Below are positions 24,714 to 34,399 of a DNA stretch of 64,000 nucleotides, in pieces. The DNA is taken from NCBI GenBank assembly GCA_963976795.1, contig CAXBLT010000002.1, positions 124,001-188,000 of the forward strand, written 5' to 3'. Made by a program: the position numbers and the translations under genes. How positions within the stretch are numbered: the stretch's first letter is position 1; each line of letters opens with the position of its first letter. Source of the DNA: UBA7359 sp963976795 (GTDB lineage Bacteria; Pseudomonadota; Gammaproteobacteria; Eutrophobiales; Eutrophobiaceae). The notes under the pieces were generated by a model that saw only the letters and a program-made list of their open reading frames with translations, was not told where the DNA came from and did not search any database.

Positions 24714-25907
24714 ATGGAACCAATAAAAAACATTATGGAGAAAATGGAAATGCAAACCGTTGTGAATGCCCAGTTTATGCATTTACTAAATTCTCTATCT
24801 GGCCTCAGAACCATTTCAAATCTCGGCAACCAACAACTCAATAAAGAAGAGCTGATCGATGCCATGATCCACGCAATCATTGAGCACCTTGAAGCTGAAG
24901 AAGCCTCCTTGTATTTACTTGAAGGGGATTCGCTTAATTGCATTGCGAATATTGATTGGGATGGAGTTCGCAACAACAGAGTTTCAATAAACAGTAAGAT
25001 TCATTCTTGTTCTCTAAACGAAGGGATCTTGGGGAAGGCAGCAGCTACTAAACAAGTGTTGTATATACCTAATTGCAAGACTTCAACGGAGAATTTGATT
25101 CATTATAATAATGCGAAAAAAGAAACAGGTACTCTTATATGTGCGCCTATGCTGGTAAATGATTCACTATTAGGCGTTATCGAATTAACTCATCCCGTTC
25201 CTGATCATTTTGATGCGTGGCAAGAACACTCTATCGTTATCTATGCTGACTTAATGGGCATGCTTTTGAACAACTATCAACTTATGCACAATATGAAAAA
25301 TATTGTCGATGTTCGTACCGAGGAACTTCGTAATGCACTTGAAGAATCAGAAAAATTAAAAACGCGTTATGAAGAAATGTCGGTTATTGACCCATTAACG
25401 AAGTTATTTAACCGTCGCTACTTTTATACAGAAGTTACCGCCAGCATGGCCAGAGCTAAACGCTACGCCCAACCATTCAGTCTGATGTTAATGGATCTGG
25501 ATCACTTTAAGATGGTCAATGATACGTATGGCCATGATTGTGGTGACAATGTATTAAAGGCTATCGCTGAGATACTGACTGAGTTCACCCGTGAAGGAGA
25601 CACCCTTGCAAGAATTGGTGGTGAAGAATTTGTGCTGGCACTACCAGAAACCAACCCCGAAGGCGCGCAAAAACTGGCTAAACGAATTATAACCACAATT
25701 CAAGATGCGCCCTGGGATTGTCGAGGAGCCAAAATGGACATCACCATGAGCATCGGCATTTCTTCATTGCGCCACCAAGAAAATGATTCCATTGGTGATG
25801 GCGACTTTCAGGTCAGTGATATCCTTAGAGAAGCGGATCGTGCTCTATATTTTGTCAAAGATCATGGGCGCAATAACATCCAATCTTATTCAGATATTCC
25901 TCATTGA
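24714..25907 (+). CDS. GAF-GGDEF diguanylate cyclase
   Basis: A 397-residue soluble cyclase that makes cyclic di-GMP. The GAF sensor domain spans about residues 30-190 (EAEEASLYLLEGDSLNC, then LICAPMLVNDSLLGVIEL). A short helical linker (VRTEELRNALEESEKLKTRYEEM) leads to the GGDEF domain (about 225-392). The active site reads RIGGEEF, a functional variant. An inhibitory RxxD site (REGD) lies five residues upstream, so product feedback is expected. The gene is cotranscribed with the HDOD gene. The GAF ligand is unknown. Confidence 0.92.
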   Translation: MEPIKNIMEKMEMQTVVNAQFMHLLNSLSGLRTISNLGNQQLNKEELIDAMIHAIIEHLEAEEASLYLLEGDSLNCIANIDWDGVRNNRVSINSKIHSCSLNEGILGKAAATKQVLYIPNCKTSTENLIHYNNAKKETGTLICAPMLVNDSLLGVIELTHPVPDHFDAWQEHSIVIYADLMGMLLNNYQLMHNMKNIVDVRTEELRNALEESEKLKTRYEEMSVIDPLTKLFNRRYFYTEVTASMARAKRYAQPFSLMLMDLDHFKMVNDTYGHDCGDNVLKAIAEILTEFTREGDTLARIGGEEFVLALPETNPEGAQKLAKRIITTIQDAPWDCRGAKMDITMSIGISSLRHQENDSIGDGDFQVSDILREADRALYFVKDHGRNNIQSYSDIPH

Positions 25908-26213
25908 GTCGGTTTGGGTCCCATATCAGTTTTTCCCTTCTCCAAAACTTCAAAATCATCACTAAATACGTTGTGCTACTTGATTTAGTCTACTAAAACT
26001 AGAATGATATGCGCACAAGAAAATAGCGATGCTGCTCGGCTACATCAGCTGATCATATTACATCATTATAATTTTAATATTTACAATTAGATACATAAGT
26101 ATCCTCCGTCTTAAAGTTAACTAATTCTGATAAAGCGGGAGTTTCTTCCATAGAAATCCTGTTTTATTTCTTACAGCTATTAAATATAAACAATCAAAAT
26201 GAGGGAAACATTA
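25908..26213. other. Intergenic region, nothing recognised
   Basis: About 300 AT-rich bases between the cyclase gene and pckG. I see no gene, strong hairpin or clear regulator site. The pckG promoter must lie here, but no convincing hexamer pair stands out. Confidence 0.5.
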
Positions 26214-28019
26214 ATGGCAACAAAAAATAAAAAGCTGCTGACGTGGGTTGATGATATAGCAGCATTGTGTCAACCAGATGACATCGTATGGTGTGATGGT
26301 TCAGATGCAGAGTGGGATGCCATGTGGGACATCATGGTCAAAGGTGGCACCGCCAGAAAATTGAACGAAGACAAACGCCCCAATAGCTACCATGTTAACT
26401 CTGTCCCTGCGGATGTCGCGCGTGTCGAGGATCGCACCTTTATCTGCTCAGAAAAAGAAGAGGACGCCGGACCAACAAATAACTGGGCAGATCCTGCTGA
26501 AATGCGTATTACTATGAACGCCTTATTTTCCGGATGTATGCAAGGTCGCACCATGTATGTCATTCCGTTTAGCATGGGTCCTATCGGTTCAAATATTGCG
26601 CAAATCGGAGTTGAGATAACAGATTCACCTTACGTTGTCACAAACATGCATATCATGGCGCGCGTTGGCAATGCTGTACTCGATGTATTAGGCGCAGATG
26701 GCGACTTTGTCCCTTGCCTTCATTCAGTCGGCGTGCCATTAGCTGAAGGAGTTCAAGACGCCCCTTGGCCGTGTAACCCAGATAATCGTTATATTGTTCA
26801 TTATCCAGAGACCCGCGAAATCTGGTCTTTCGGTTCAGGTTATGGCGGTAATGCTCTGCTAGGTAAAAAATGTTTTGCATTACGAATTGCGTCTACCATG
26901 GCACGTGACGAAGGCTGGATGGCTGAACACATGCTCATACTAAAACTCACCAACCCTGAAGGTGTTGTTAAATTTGTTGCGGGAGCTTTTCCAAGTGCTT
27001 GTGGCAAAACTAATCTTGCAATGCTCACCCCTACCATTCCTGGTTGGAAAGTTGAAACTATTGGTGATGATATCGCCTGGATGAAGTTTGGTGCAGACGG
27101 TCAACTCTATGCCATTAATCCTGAAGCAGGTTTTTTTGGTGTAGCACCAGGCACGGGCATGGCGACGAATGCGAATGCCATGTTATCTATGGAAGCAAAC
27201 GCTATATTTACCAACGTTGGTGAAACGGATGATGGTGATGTCTGGTGGGAATCGATGACAAAGAAAAAACCAGATCATTTGATTGATTGGAAAGGTAAGG
27301 ACTGGACACCAGATTCCGATACACCATCAGCACACCCCAATGCCAGGTTCACTGCGCGAGCGGGTCAATGTCCGGTTATTGCTAATGAATGGGAAGACCC
27401 TCAAGGGGTACCTATTAGCGCAATACTGTTTGGTGGACGCCGTGCTTCTGTCGTGCCACTTGTCACAGAAGCACTAGACTGGAATCACGGTACTTTTCTT
27501 GGCACCATCATCGCTTCGGAAATGACCGCTGCTGCTTTCGGCGCAATTGGCAAACTGCGTCGCGACCCTATGGCGATGCTTCCCTTTTGTGGTTACAACA
27601 TGGCAGATTACTGGGGTCACTGGTTAAACATGGGTAAAACCAGTGGCGCTAAAATGCCTAAGGTTTACTACGTAAACTGGTTTCGCAAAAACGAAGCTGG
27701 CAAATTCATGTGGCCAGGATTTGGCGAGAATAGTCGTGTACTAAAATGGGTGTTTGAACGCTGCTCAGGTAATGCTGCTGCAATCGAGACTGCCATTGGC
27801 AATATGCCAACTTTGGATGCTATTGATTTTAGTGGTTTAGGTATATCTGATGAAGATACCGCAGACCTTATGCGCGTTGATACAGACGGATGGTTATCAG
27901 AACTACACAGTATCGAAGAATATTACGACACCTTTGGCGAACATTTGCCCGACGAATTACGAATGCAGGTTCAAGCCCTCAGAGAACGACTGGAATCTTC
28001 ACAACAAGCCGTTGCTTAA
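26214..28019 (+). CDS. pckG: Phosphoenolpyruvate carboxykinase (GTP)
   Basis: Interconverts oxaloacetate and phosphoenolpyruvate with GTP/GDP, the first step of gluconeogenesis. It has about 601 residues, as usual for the GTP-dependent class. The P-loop FPSACGKTNLAML carries the reactive cysteine typical of this class; other conserved stretches are FSMGPIGSNIAQIGVEITDSPYV, GDDIAWMKFGADGQLYAINPEAGFFGVAPGT and ILFGGRRASVVPLV. I start at the ATG at 26214, with GAGGGA eight bases upstream, not five codons earlier. With malate synthase and the serine operon nearby it points to growth on C2 or C3 acids. Confidence 0.96.
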   Translation: MATKNKKLLTWVDDIAALCQPDDIVWCDGSDAEWDAMWDIMVKGGTARKLNEDKRPNSYHVNSVPADVARVEDRTFICSEKEEDAGPTNNWADPAEMRITMNALFSGCMQGRTMYVIPFSMGPIGSNIAQIGVEITDSPYVVTNMHIMARVGNAVLDVLGADGDFVPCLHSVGVPLAEGVQDAPWPCNPDNRYIVHYPETREIWSFGSGYGGNALLGKKCFALRIASTMARDEGWMAEHMLILKLTNPEGVVKFVAGAFPSACGKTNLAMLTPTIPGWKVETIGDDIAWMKFGADGQLYAINPEAGFFGVAPGTGMATNANAMLSMEANAIFTNVGETDDGDVWWESMTKKKPDHLIDWKGKDWTPDSDTPSAHPNARFTARAGQCPVIANEWEDPQGVPISAILFGGRRASVVPLVTEALDWNHGTFLGTIIASEMTAAAFGAIGKLRRDPMAMLPFCGYNMADYWGHWLNMGKTSGAKMPKVYYVNWFRKNEAGKFMWPGFGENSRVLKWVFERCSGNAAAIETAIGNMPTLDAIDFSGLGISDEDTADLMRVDTDGWLSELHSIEEYYDTFGEHLPDELRMQVQALRERLESSQQAVA

Positions 28020-28237
28020 ATAGTTTCGTTAGTCTGATAAAGACTGATGAAATAGAGCGTCCAATGAGTGTATCGATCGTTGATGAATATGGTCGTCTGG
28101 TTATTTTTCACGTAGTGATAATGCAGTTTTTTACCTTTGATAGATCACGCGCCAAAGCGATGGGCGGCACTACATCGAATCAAGACCCCGAATGTGCTTT
28201 AGCCGGGGCAACGACCGCTTAGTTGCTTTGAATCATC

Positions 28238-28265
28238 ATGGGAATTACAACTCCGTAATTCCCAT
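28238..28265. terminator. Hairpin between convergent pckG and serB
   Basis: ATGGGAATTAC pairs with GTAATTCCCAT across a six-base loop, an 11-bp perfect stem. It overlaps the last codons of serB and follows pckG by about 220 bases. Neither strand has a strong T run, so its terminator role is tentative. The rest of the 28020-28237 gap holds no convincing gene. Confidence 0.38.
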
Positions 28266-29186
28266 CATTAATAATACAGATGTCAAATTACTGAAATTAA
28301 TTTGATACGGTGTGCCCGCACGAACAAGCGGTTTAGCCTTATAACCAACACCCAGTCCCGCAGCTTTCAACATCGGCAAATCATTTGCCCCGTCCCCGAC
28401 TGTACAAGCCTGTTCTAACGAAATTGTTAGTTGTTTAGCTTCTTCTTTGAGCACATTTAATTTCGTCTCAGCATCAACAATAGGGTTCAAAACTTTCCCG
28501 GTTAACCTACCCCCGGATATTTCGGTCTTATTACAAACATAACGATCAAACCCTAACTTTACTGCAACCACTTTCACAATCGGTTGGAAACCACCGCTAA
28601 CTAATACCGTACGTATACCTTCCTTTTGCGCCGATTCAATCAATAATTCTGCGCCAGAGTTAAATTTTACCTCTTGCGCGATCTCATCGAAAATTTCTTC
28701 TGGGACGCCCTTTAGCAAACTAACACGTTCATCTAGCGCTTTACGGAAGTCCAATTTCCCTTGCATTGCTCTAGCGGTAATTTCACTAACCTGTTCACCA
28801 ATGCCAATACTCTCAGCAATATCATCCAATGTTTCTGTCTGAACAATAGTGCTATCCATATCGCAAATTAAAAGGTTTTTCTTGAGTCCCACTTCAGGCA
28901 AGACAAAAACATCGGTATCAACATCAGCTAACAACAACAAGAGGTTTTGAAATAGTTCCCATGCTCTTTGCGTCGTTATTGATATGCGAAATACGATTCC
29001 CACATTACCGGGTAAGGTATTAGTCGAGTTAATTGCAATATGCTGCTCAGCCAGATACTTTTGAACTAATCTAGTTGCAATATCATTTACCGGGTTTGAT
29101 GCCAAACTGACAATAAACCCGGTTTTTGTATCCTCAATCTCACTTAAAAGCCAATGGGGATCGGAAAATGATGTTTGTCCGGTCAT
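28245..29186 (-). CDS. serB: Phosphoserine phosphatase SerB
   Basis: Removes phosphate from phosphoserine, the last step of serine synthesis. It has 313 residues: an N-terminal ACT-like region (about 1-95) and a HAD phosphatase domain (about 100-310). HAD motifs are complete: nucleophile in CDMDSTIVQTE, VLVSGGF, the Lys in ETKLNVLKEEA, and GDGANDLPMLKAAGLGVGYKAKP. Its ATG overlaps the serA stop by four bases, so all three ser genes form one tightly coupled operon. Confidence 0.95.
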   Translation of the reverse strand: MTGQTSFSDPHWLLSEIEDTKTGFIVSLASNPVNDIATRLVQKYLAEQHIAINSTNTLPGNVGIVFRISITTQRAWELFQNLLLLLADVDTDVFVLPEVGLKKNLLICDMDSTIVQTETLDDIAESIGIGEQVSEITARAMQGKLDFRKALDERVSLLKGVPEEIFDEIAQEVKFNSGAELLIESAQKEGIRTVLVSGGFQPIVKVVAVKLGFDRYVCNKTEISGGRLTGKVLNPIVDAETKLNVLKEEAKQLTISLEQACTVGDGANDLPMLKAAGLGVGYKAKPLVRAGTPYQINFSNLTSVLLMMGITEL

Positions 29187-30778
29187 AACATAAGCGGAAC
29201 CATATTTAAGTATTGTGCGCTATGGATATGCTCGATTGATCTTAAGGCCTCAAGATCATCTGTATTAACAGGTCCATCTATCTCTAACAATGAAATAGCA
29301 TCACCTCGGCTCTCTCGACGACCAAGATGCATATTGGCAATATTAATACTACGAGCAGCAGCAAAGTTTCCTATTGCACCTATCATCCCGGGTTCATCCT
29401 GGTTGGTAATATAGAGCATGTGTTGACCAAATTCAGATTCCAGCTTAATACCTTTTATATCGACTAATCTTGGTCGGTTTTGTATCAAAGTACCACTGAC
29501 ACTACGTGACTTACCTCCCGCCTCAATATTGATCGTGACACGATTATGATAGATATCTTCCAGATCTTCCTTAGCTTCGACGATATGTATGCCACGGTCT
29601 CTTGCAACATCACGCGCATTAACAACATTGATGTTGCTAAAATGTGGTGCCAAAACGGACTGCACTACTTGCGTCGTCAACGGTTCAACATTCAAACCAG
29701 CGGCATCACCCGCAAAAGTCACGGTCAACCCTTTGATCGCCGTATGAGTCAGTTGTCCGACAAAAGCACCGAGATAATTGGCCAATTGTAAATAAGGCGC
29801 CAATTGCCGCGCTTCATCTGCCGACAAATTAGGCGCATTAAGTGCATTCGCAACAGAACCTTCTAACAGATAATTCGAGATCTGCTCAGCAATTTGAACA
29901 GCTACTTTTTCCTGAGCCTCTGTTGTTGATGCACCAAGATGTGGAGTACAAATTACATTTTCTAAACCAAATAAAGGATTTTCTTTTGCTGGCTCTTCAA
30001 GAAAAACATCTAACGCGGCTCCCATTAAATGACCACTTTCCAAAGCCACTTTTAATGCCAACTCATCCACTAACCCGCCACGGGCGCAATTGATCAATAG
30101 CGCACCTTTTTTCATTTTATTAATCGCCGATGCACTTATGATATTTTCTGTCTCTGAAGTTTTTGGCACATGTAAGGTAATGACGTCTGAAGTAGTAAAC
30201 AATTCTTCTAACTCAACCTTTTTAATGCCTAATGCGTTTGCGCGTTCTTCAGTTAAATAAGGATCATAAGCCTGAACCTTCATACCAAAACCCAAAGCTT
30301 TCTGTGCAACGATGGAACCAATATTGCCAGACCCAATAACACCTAGCAGCTTACTGGTTAATTCAACGCCCATATATTTTGATTTGGCCCATGCACCCGT
30401 ATGGGTAGTTTGATTGGCCTGTGGTATGTGGCGCGCCAACGAAAACATCATTGCTAAAGCATGTTCTGCTGTCGTAATTGCATTACCCATTGGGGTATTC
30501 ATGACGACAATGCCCTTCGCTGTACAAGCTGGCACGTCAACATTATCAACCCCGATACCTGCACGACCGACAACCTTTAATCTTGTCGCTGCATTTAAAA
30601 CCCTTTCGGTTACTTTTGTAGCAGAACGAATCGCCAACCCGTCAAATTCCGGAATAATTTCTAACAATTCATCTTCTGTCATCTTTCCTGTTTGTACCAC
30701 TTCAATACCGCGTTGCTCAAAAACACTCACAGCCTGACTCGACATAGGATCAGATATTAATACGCGTACTTTTGTCAT
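29183..30778 (-). CDS. serA: D-3-phosphoglycerate dehydrogenase SerA (long form)
   Basis: Oxidises 3-phosphoglycerate to phosphohydroxypyruvate with NAD. At 531 residues it is the long form with the intervening substrate-binding (ASB) domain. The nucleotide-binding motif is LLGVIGSGNIGSIVAQKA; substrate and catalytic segments are NCARGGLVDELAL and ENVICTPHLGASTTEAQ. A C-terminal ACT domain (about 455-531, TNQDEPGMIGAIGNFAAA) may give serine feedback inhibition. It starts within the serC stop (a TAATG junction) and ends overlapping serB. Confidence 0.96.
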   Translation of the reverse strand: MTKVRVLISDPMSSQAVSVFEQRGIEVVQTGKMTEDELLEIIPEFDGLAIRSATKVTERVLNAATRLKVVGRAGIGVDNVDVPACTAKGIVVMNTPMGNAITTAEHALAMMFSLARHIPQANQTTHTGAWAKSKYMGVELTSKLLGVIGSGNIGSIVAQKALGFGMKVQAYDPYLTEERANALGIKKVELEELFTTSDVITLHVPKTSETENIISASAINKMKKGALLINCARGGLVDELALKVALESGHLMGAALDVFLEEPAKENPLFGLENVICTPHLGASTTEAQEKVAVQIAEQISNYLLEGSVANALNAPNLSADEARQLAPYLQLANYLGAFVGQLTHTAIKGLTVTFAGDAAGLNVEPLTTQVVQSVLAPHFSNINVVNARDVARDRGIHIVEAKEDLEDIYHNRVTINIEAGGKSRSVSGTLIQNRPRLVDIKGIKLESEFGQHMLYITNQDEPGMIGAIGNFAAARSINIANMHLGRRESRGDAISLLEIDGPVNTDDLEALRSIEHIHSAQYLNMVPLML

Positions 30779-31974
30779 TATTTTACTTCCTCAACGCTTG
30801 TTGCGTTTAACCATTGTTTGTAAGCCCAGTCTAACCAGGGAGTTAATGCTTCCATATCTGTTGACTCTACGGTCGCCCCACCCCAAATGCGAAATCCCGG
30901 TGGTGCATTACGATAAGCAGCAATGTCAAAAGCCACACCTTCTTTCTCTAAGGATTTACACATCGTCTTGATAGCACTCTGTTGCTCATCTTCCGTCAAA
31001 GTAACGAATTCATCGGCAATTATTTTCAAACACATGGAAGTCGTTGAACGTGTGTTGGGATTTTCAGGCAACCAGGCTATCCAGTCGGATTTTTCTACCC
31101 AATTATTGAGTACATTAAAATTATCATCACAACGGTTAATTAATGAAGATAGACCACCAATTGAACTGGCCCAATCTAATGCAGAATGTAGATCTTCTAG
31201 CGCTAACATACTCGGCGTATTGATCGTGGCGCCTTTAAAAATGGCCTCGTCTATCTTCCCTTTTTTAGTCAGACGAAATATTTTTGGCAATGGTCGGGGA
31301 GCTTGATAACTCTCAAGCCTTTGCACTGCTTCTGGGCTCAATGCCAACATGCCAAAGCCCCCTTCACTACCAAGGACTTTTTGCCAAGACCAAGTCACGA
31401 TATCCAGTTTGTCATAATCAAGTTCCATAGCAAAGGCTGCCGACGTTGCATCACAAAAAACCAGTCCCTCTCGTTTCGAAGAGATCCAATCCATGTTTGG
31501 CACGCGCACACCACTGGTAGTACCGTTGTAAACAAATACAACATCACGTTCAGGTTTGGCTACGCTTAAATCGGGTAAATCGCCATAATCTGCTTTTATA
31601 ATATTCAGGTCTTCAACCTGTAATTGAGACTGGATATCGTTGGCCCAATCGCTGGAAAAACTTTCCCAAACGAACACGTCAACACCGCGTTGGCCTAACA
31701 TCGACCATAGCGCAAGCTCAAAAGCGCCGGTATCCGATGCCGGAACAATGGCCAGACGCCAGTCTTCAGGCAAGCCAAGTAGATTGGCAGATTGATTGAT
31801 AGCTTCTTCAAGTCGGGATTTTGGAACGGGCGCTCGATGGCTATGGCCCAGATTATTTAGACAAAAATTGGCAACATCCCAACCAGGATGTTTCTTACAC
31901 GGCCCTGAAGAAAAACGAGCGTCTTTCGGCCGCACAGTAGGCTTTTCACAAAGCCTTTCGGTTCGTGCATTCAT
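30778..31974 (-). CDS. serC: Phosphoserine aminotransferase SerC (alphaproteobacterial-type)
   Basis: Converts phosphohydroxypyruvate to phosphoserine using glutamate and pyridoxal phosphate. It has 398 residues, longer than E. coli SerC (362), and resembles the form common in alphaproteobacteria. The start KPTVRPKDARFSSGPCKKHPGW and the HRAPVPKSRLEEAI stretch are typical of that form. The PLP lysine is in WSWQKVLGSEGG. It leads the serC-serA-serB operon, with AGAGG ahead of its ATG and a stable 5-bp hairpin in the leader. The unusual type may reflect an old transfer. Confidence 0.92.
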   Translation of the reverse strand: MNARTERLCEKPTVRPKDARFSSGPCKKHPGWDVANFCLNNLGHSHRAPVPKSRLEEAINQSANLLGLPEDWRLAIVPASDTGAFELALWSMLGQRGVDVFVWESFSSDWANDIQSQLQVEDLNIIKADYGDLPDLSVAKPERDVVFVYNGTTSGVRVPNMDWISSKREGLVFCDATSAAFAMELDYDKLDIVTWSWQKVLGSEGGFGMLALSPEAVQRLESYQAPRPLPKIFRLTKKGKIDEAIFKGATINTPSMLALEDLHSALDWASSIGGLSSLINRCDDNFNVLNNWVEKSDWIAWLPENPNTRSTTSMCLKIIADEFVTLTEDEQQSAIKTMCKSLEKEGVAFDIAAYRNAPPGFRIWGGATVESTDMEALTPWLDWAYKQWLNATSVEEVK

Positions 31975-31996
31975 TGATTCTAACCTCTAATTAGTC

Positions 31997-32012
31997 GACG
32001 GTTTGCTCCGTC
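31997..32012 (-). promoter_or_regulatory. Leader hairpin upstream of serC
   Basis: On the minus strand GACGG-AGCAAA-CCGTC forms a perfect 5-bp stem-loop 22 bases before the serC ATG. Flanking CTCT and AGAG, the latter being the ribosome-binding site, could also pair. This fits control of translation of serC. A structured 'serC' leader motif is known from alphaproteobacteria, but I cannot confirm that this is one. Confidence 0.4.
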
Positions 32013-32169
32013 ACGCACGAGAGATACTATCTTAAATTCACAAGATTGCAAAAAAAAAATTTATGTTAGTAAAATCGATTGATATTGCGCTAGGCTTTAA
32101 TTTCCCTTACCCTGCCGCGTTGCGTCATTTATCCAATTTCAACCACGTCAAAAAGGTATCAGTGAAACC

Positions 32170-34353
32170 ATGGACATTGAAACTGAAAACTACGTTACTG
32201 CAGGAAAACTGCACATCAAAAAAAGTCTCTACAATCTTGTAAAAAAAGAGATTGCGCCAGAAACAGGCATCACAAATAAAAATTTCTGGCAGTCACTGGA
32301 AAAAATACTTTCTGACTTCATGCCCAAAAATGCAACATTATTAAAAAAGCGTGATGTGCTACAGAAAAAAATTGATGCCTGGCATATTGACCATCGCGGG
32401 AAAAAGCATAAACCTGCCGCCTATAAAAAATTCCTGAAAGAGATCGGCTACCTGGTCGATGAAGTCGAAGATTTTAATATCAACACTGACAATGTAGATG
32501 ATGAGATCGCTATCGTTCCTGGTCCGCAACTCGTTGTACCTCTAGATAACGCACGTTATGTTTTAAATGCCGTTAATGCACGCTGGGGAAGTCTTTATGA
32601 TGCTTCTTATTCAACCGACACCATTTCTCAGGCTAATGGTTGCAGAAGGATTAAGAAATATAATCCTATACGTGGTGATCGTGTTATTGAACGCGGACGA
32701 AACTTACTCGATCGACACTTTGCACTTGAAAGAGACACACATAAGCATGTGACTCAATATTTCATAAGAAACAATCAGCTCGCAGTAAATTTCGGCGATG
32801 GGACTGAGACAACCTTGCTTAAGCCACAACAATTCGTGGGCTATACTGGTAAAGCCGATAACCCTGACTCAATTCTGCTTTGTCATCATAATCTACATGT
32901 GGAAGTAAAATTCGGCGATGGTTTATTTATCGGTCGTCGTGACCATGCCAAGATTTATGATATGCACCTTGAGTCGGCCATAACAACTATTATGGATTGT
33001 GAAGACTCTGTTGCTTCTGTCGATACCGAAGATAAGTTAAAGGTATATAGCAACTGGTTAGGTCTAATGAAAGGCACTCTGGTTCGCACCGTTGAGAAGG
33101 AAGGTAAAACGGTTCAACGTACCATGGAACCAGATAAAAAATTTATTGGTGCCAACGACAAACCCGTTATAAAAAAAGGACGCAGCTTAATGTTGGTGCG
33201 CAACGTTGGCAGTCACCTCTATACCGATATGGTTTTATATAACGGTAATCAAGTACCTGAAACGATGATTGATTTGATGGTTACTTCACTTAGCGCCATC
33301 CATGATTTAAAAGGGTCTTCAAATCGTCGTAACAGCGTAAAGGGCTCCGTTTATATTGTAAAACCAAAGATGCACGGCCCTGAAGAAGTTGCTTTCGCTA
33401 ATGAATTGTTTGCTCGTGCAGAAACAGCGTTAAATTTACCTGCAAATACGTTAAAGATGGGCATCATGGATGAAGAACGTCGTACTTCCGTAAATTTGAA
33501 AGCTTGTATCAATGCAGCAAGTGAACGCGTTGTCTTTATCAATACCGGCTTCCTGGACCGTACTGGCGATGATATCCATACTAATATGGAAGCAGGCCCG
33601 GTTATTCCCAAAGCAGAAATTAAACACGCAAAATGGTTACAGGCCTACGAGGCTTCAAACGTTCAAATCGGTCTGGAATGTGGCTTGAAAGACAAGGCAC
33701 AGATCGGGAAAGGCATGTGGGCGATGCCTGAAGAAATGCAAAATATGATGAAGACCAAGATCCAGCACCTTAAGGCAGGAGCCAATACATCATGGGTGCC
33801 CTCGCCTGTTGCAGCAACATTACATGCCATACATTACCATCGTCTCAATGTTAAAAGCAGACAAGTTGCTTTGATGAGTGCGGTCAAGGTTCCGGTAGAT
33901 GATATTCTTGATATCCCGGTTATTGATTCAAAACGTAAGCTATCTCCGCTAGAGATACGCCACGAACTGGAAAACAATGCACAAGGTATACTTGGCTATG
34001 TTTCACGTTGGGTAGGTCAAGGTGTTGGTTGTTCCAAAGTACCTGATATTAATGATGTCGCTTTAATGGAAGACTGTGCAACCTTGAGAATATCCAGTCA
34101 ACATATTGCTAACTGGTTACATCATGGCATCATTACCAAAGAAGAAGTACGTGATGCAATGAAACGAATGGCCGTGATAGTTGATCGACAAAACCGAGAC
34201 GATAAAAATTACAAACCTATGTCCAACGACTTCAAGACCAGCGTGCCATTTATAGCTGCTCTGGATCTGGTACTAAAAGGCCGTAAACAAGCAAACGGTT
34301 ATACTGAATTTATTCTTTACAAACGAAGACAAGAACAGAAAAGTCTCGTCTAA
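32170..34353 (+). CDS. glcB: Malate synthase G
   Basis: Condenses glyoxylate with acetyl-CoA to malate. It has 727 residues, the size of the monomeric G isoform. Family segments include ALNAVNARWGSLYDASYSTD-type residues near 140 (here VLNAVNARWGSLYD), TTIMDCEDSVASVDTEDK with the Mg-binding acids, VGSHLYTDMVLYNG, KMGIMDEERRTSVNLKACI and the catalytic-region WVPSPVAATLHAIHYH. It is divergent from the serine operon. No isocitrate lyase or glycolate oxidase gene is in the window, so the source of glyoxylate is not shown. A hairpin follows the stop. Confidence 0.95.
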   Translation: MDIETENYVTAGKLHIKKSLYNLVKKEIAPETGITNKNFWQSLEKILSDFMPKNATLLKKRDVLQKKIDAWHIDHRGKKHKPAAYKKFLKEIGYLVDEVEDFNINTDNVDDEIAIVPGPQLVVPLDNARYVLNAVNARWGSLYDASYSTDTISQANGCRRIKKYNPIRGDRVIERGRNLLDRHFALERDTHKHVTQYFIRNNQLAVNFGDGTETTLLKPQQFVGYTGKADNPDSILLCHHNLHVEVKFGDGLFIGRRDHAKIYDMHLESAITTIMDCEDSVASVDTEDKLKVYSNWLGLMKGTLVRTVEKEGKTVQRTMEPDKKFIGANDKPVIKKGRSLMLVRNVGSHLYTDMVLYNGNQVPETMIDLMVTSLSAIHDLKGSSNRRNSVKGSVYIVKPKMHGPEEVAFANELFARAETALNLPANTLKMGIMDEERRTSVNLKACINAASERVVFINTGFLDRTGDDIHTNMEAGPVIPKAEIKHAKWLQAYEASNVQIGLECGLKDKAQIGKGMWAMPEEMQNMMKTKIQHLKAGANTSWVPSPVAATLHAIHYHRLNVKSRQVALMSAVKVPVDDILDIPVIDSKRKLSPLEIRHELENNAQGILGYVSRWVGQGVGCSKVPDINDVALMEDCATLRISSQHIANWLHHGIITKEEVRDAMKRMAVIVDRQNRDDKNYKPMSNDFKTSVPFIAALDLVLKGRKQANGYTEFILYKRRQEQKSLV

Positions 34354-34374
34354 TAAAGCCTGTCGGAATCAATA

Positions 34375-34391
34375 CTCCCTCGTTGAGGGAG
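34375..34391. terminator. Hairpin between convergent glcB and kinase genes
   Basis: CTCCCTC-GTT-GAGGGAG is a perfect 7-bp stem with a 3-base loop, placed midway between the two converging stop codons. T runs on both sides are weak. It is probably a shared terminator. Confidence 0.6.
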
Positions 34392-34399
34392 CATTACTC

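Noticed and set aside
28063..28222. Possible 52-codon gene after pckG
   Set aside because: No clear ribosome-binding site or similarity; it is the tail of a frame running out of pckG.
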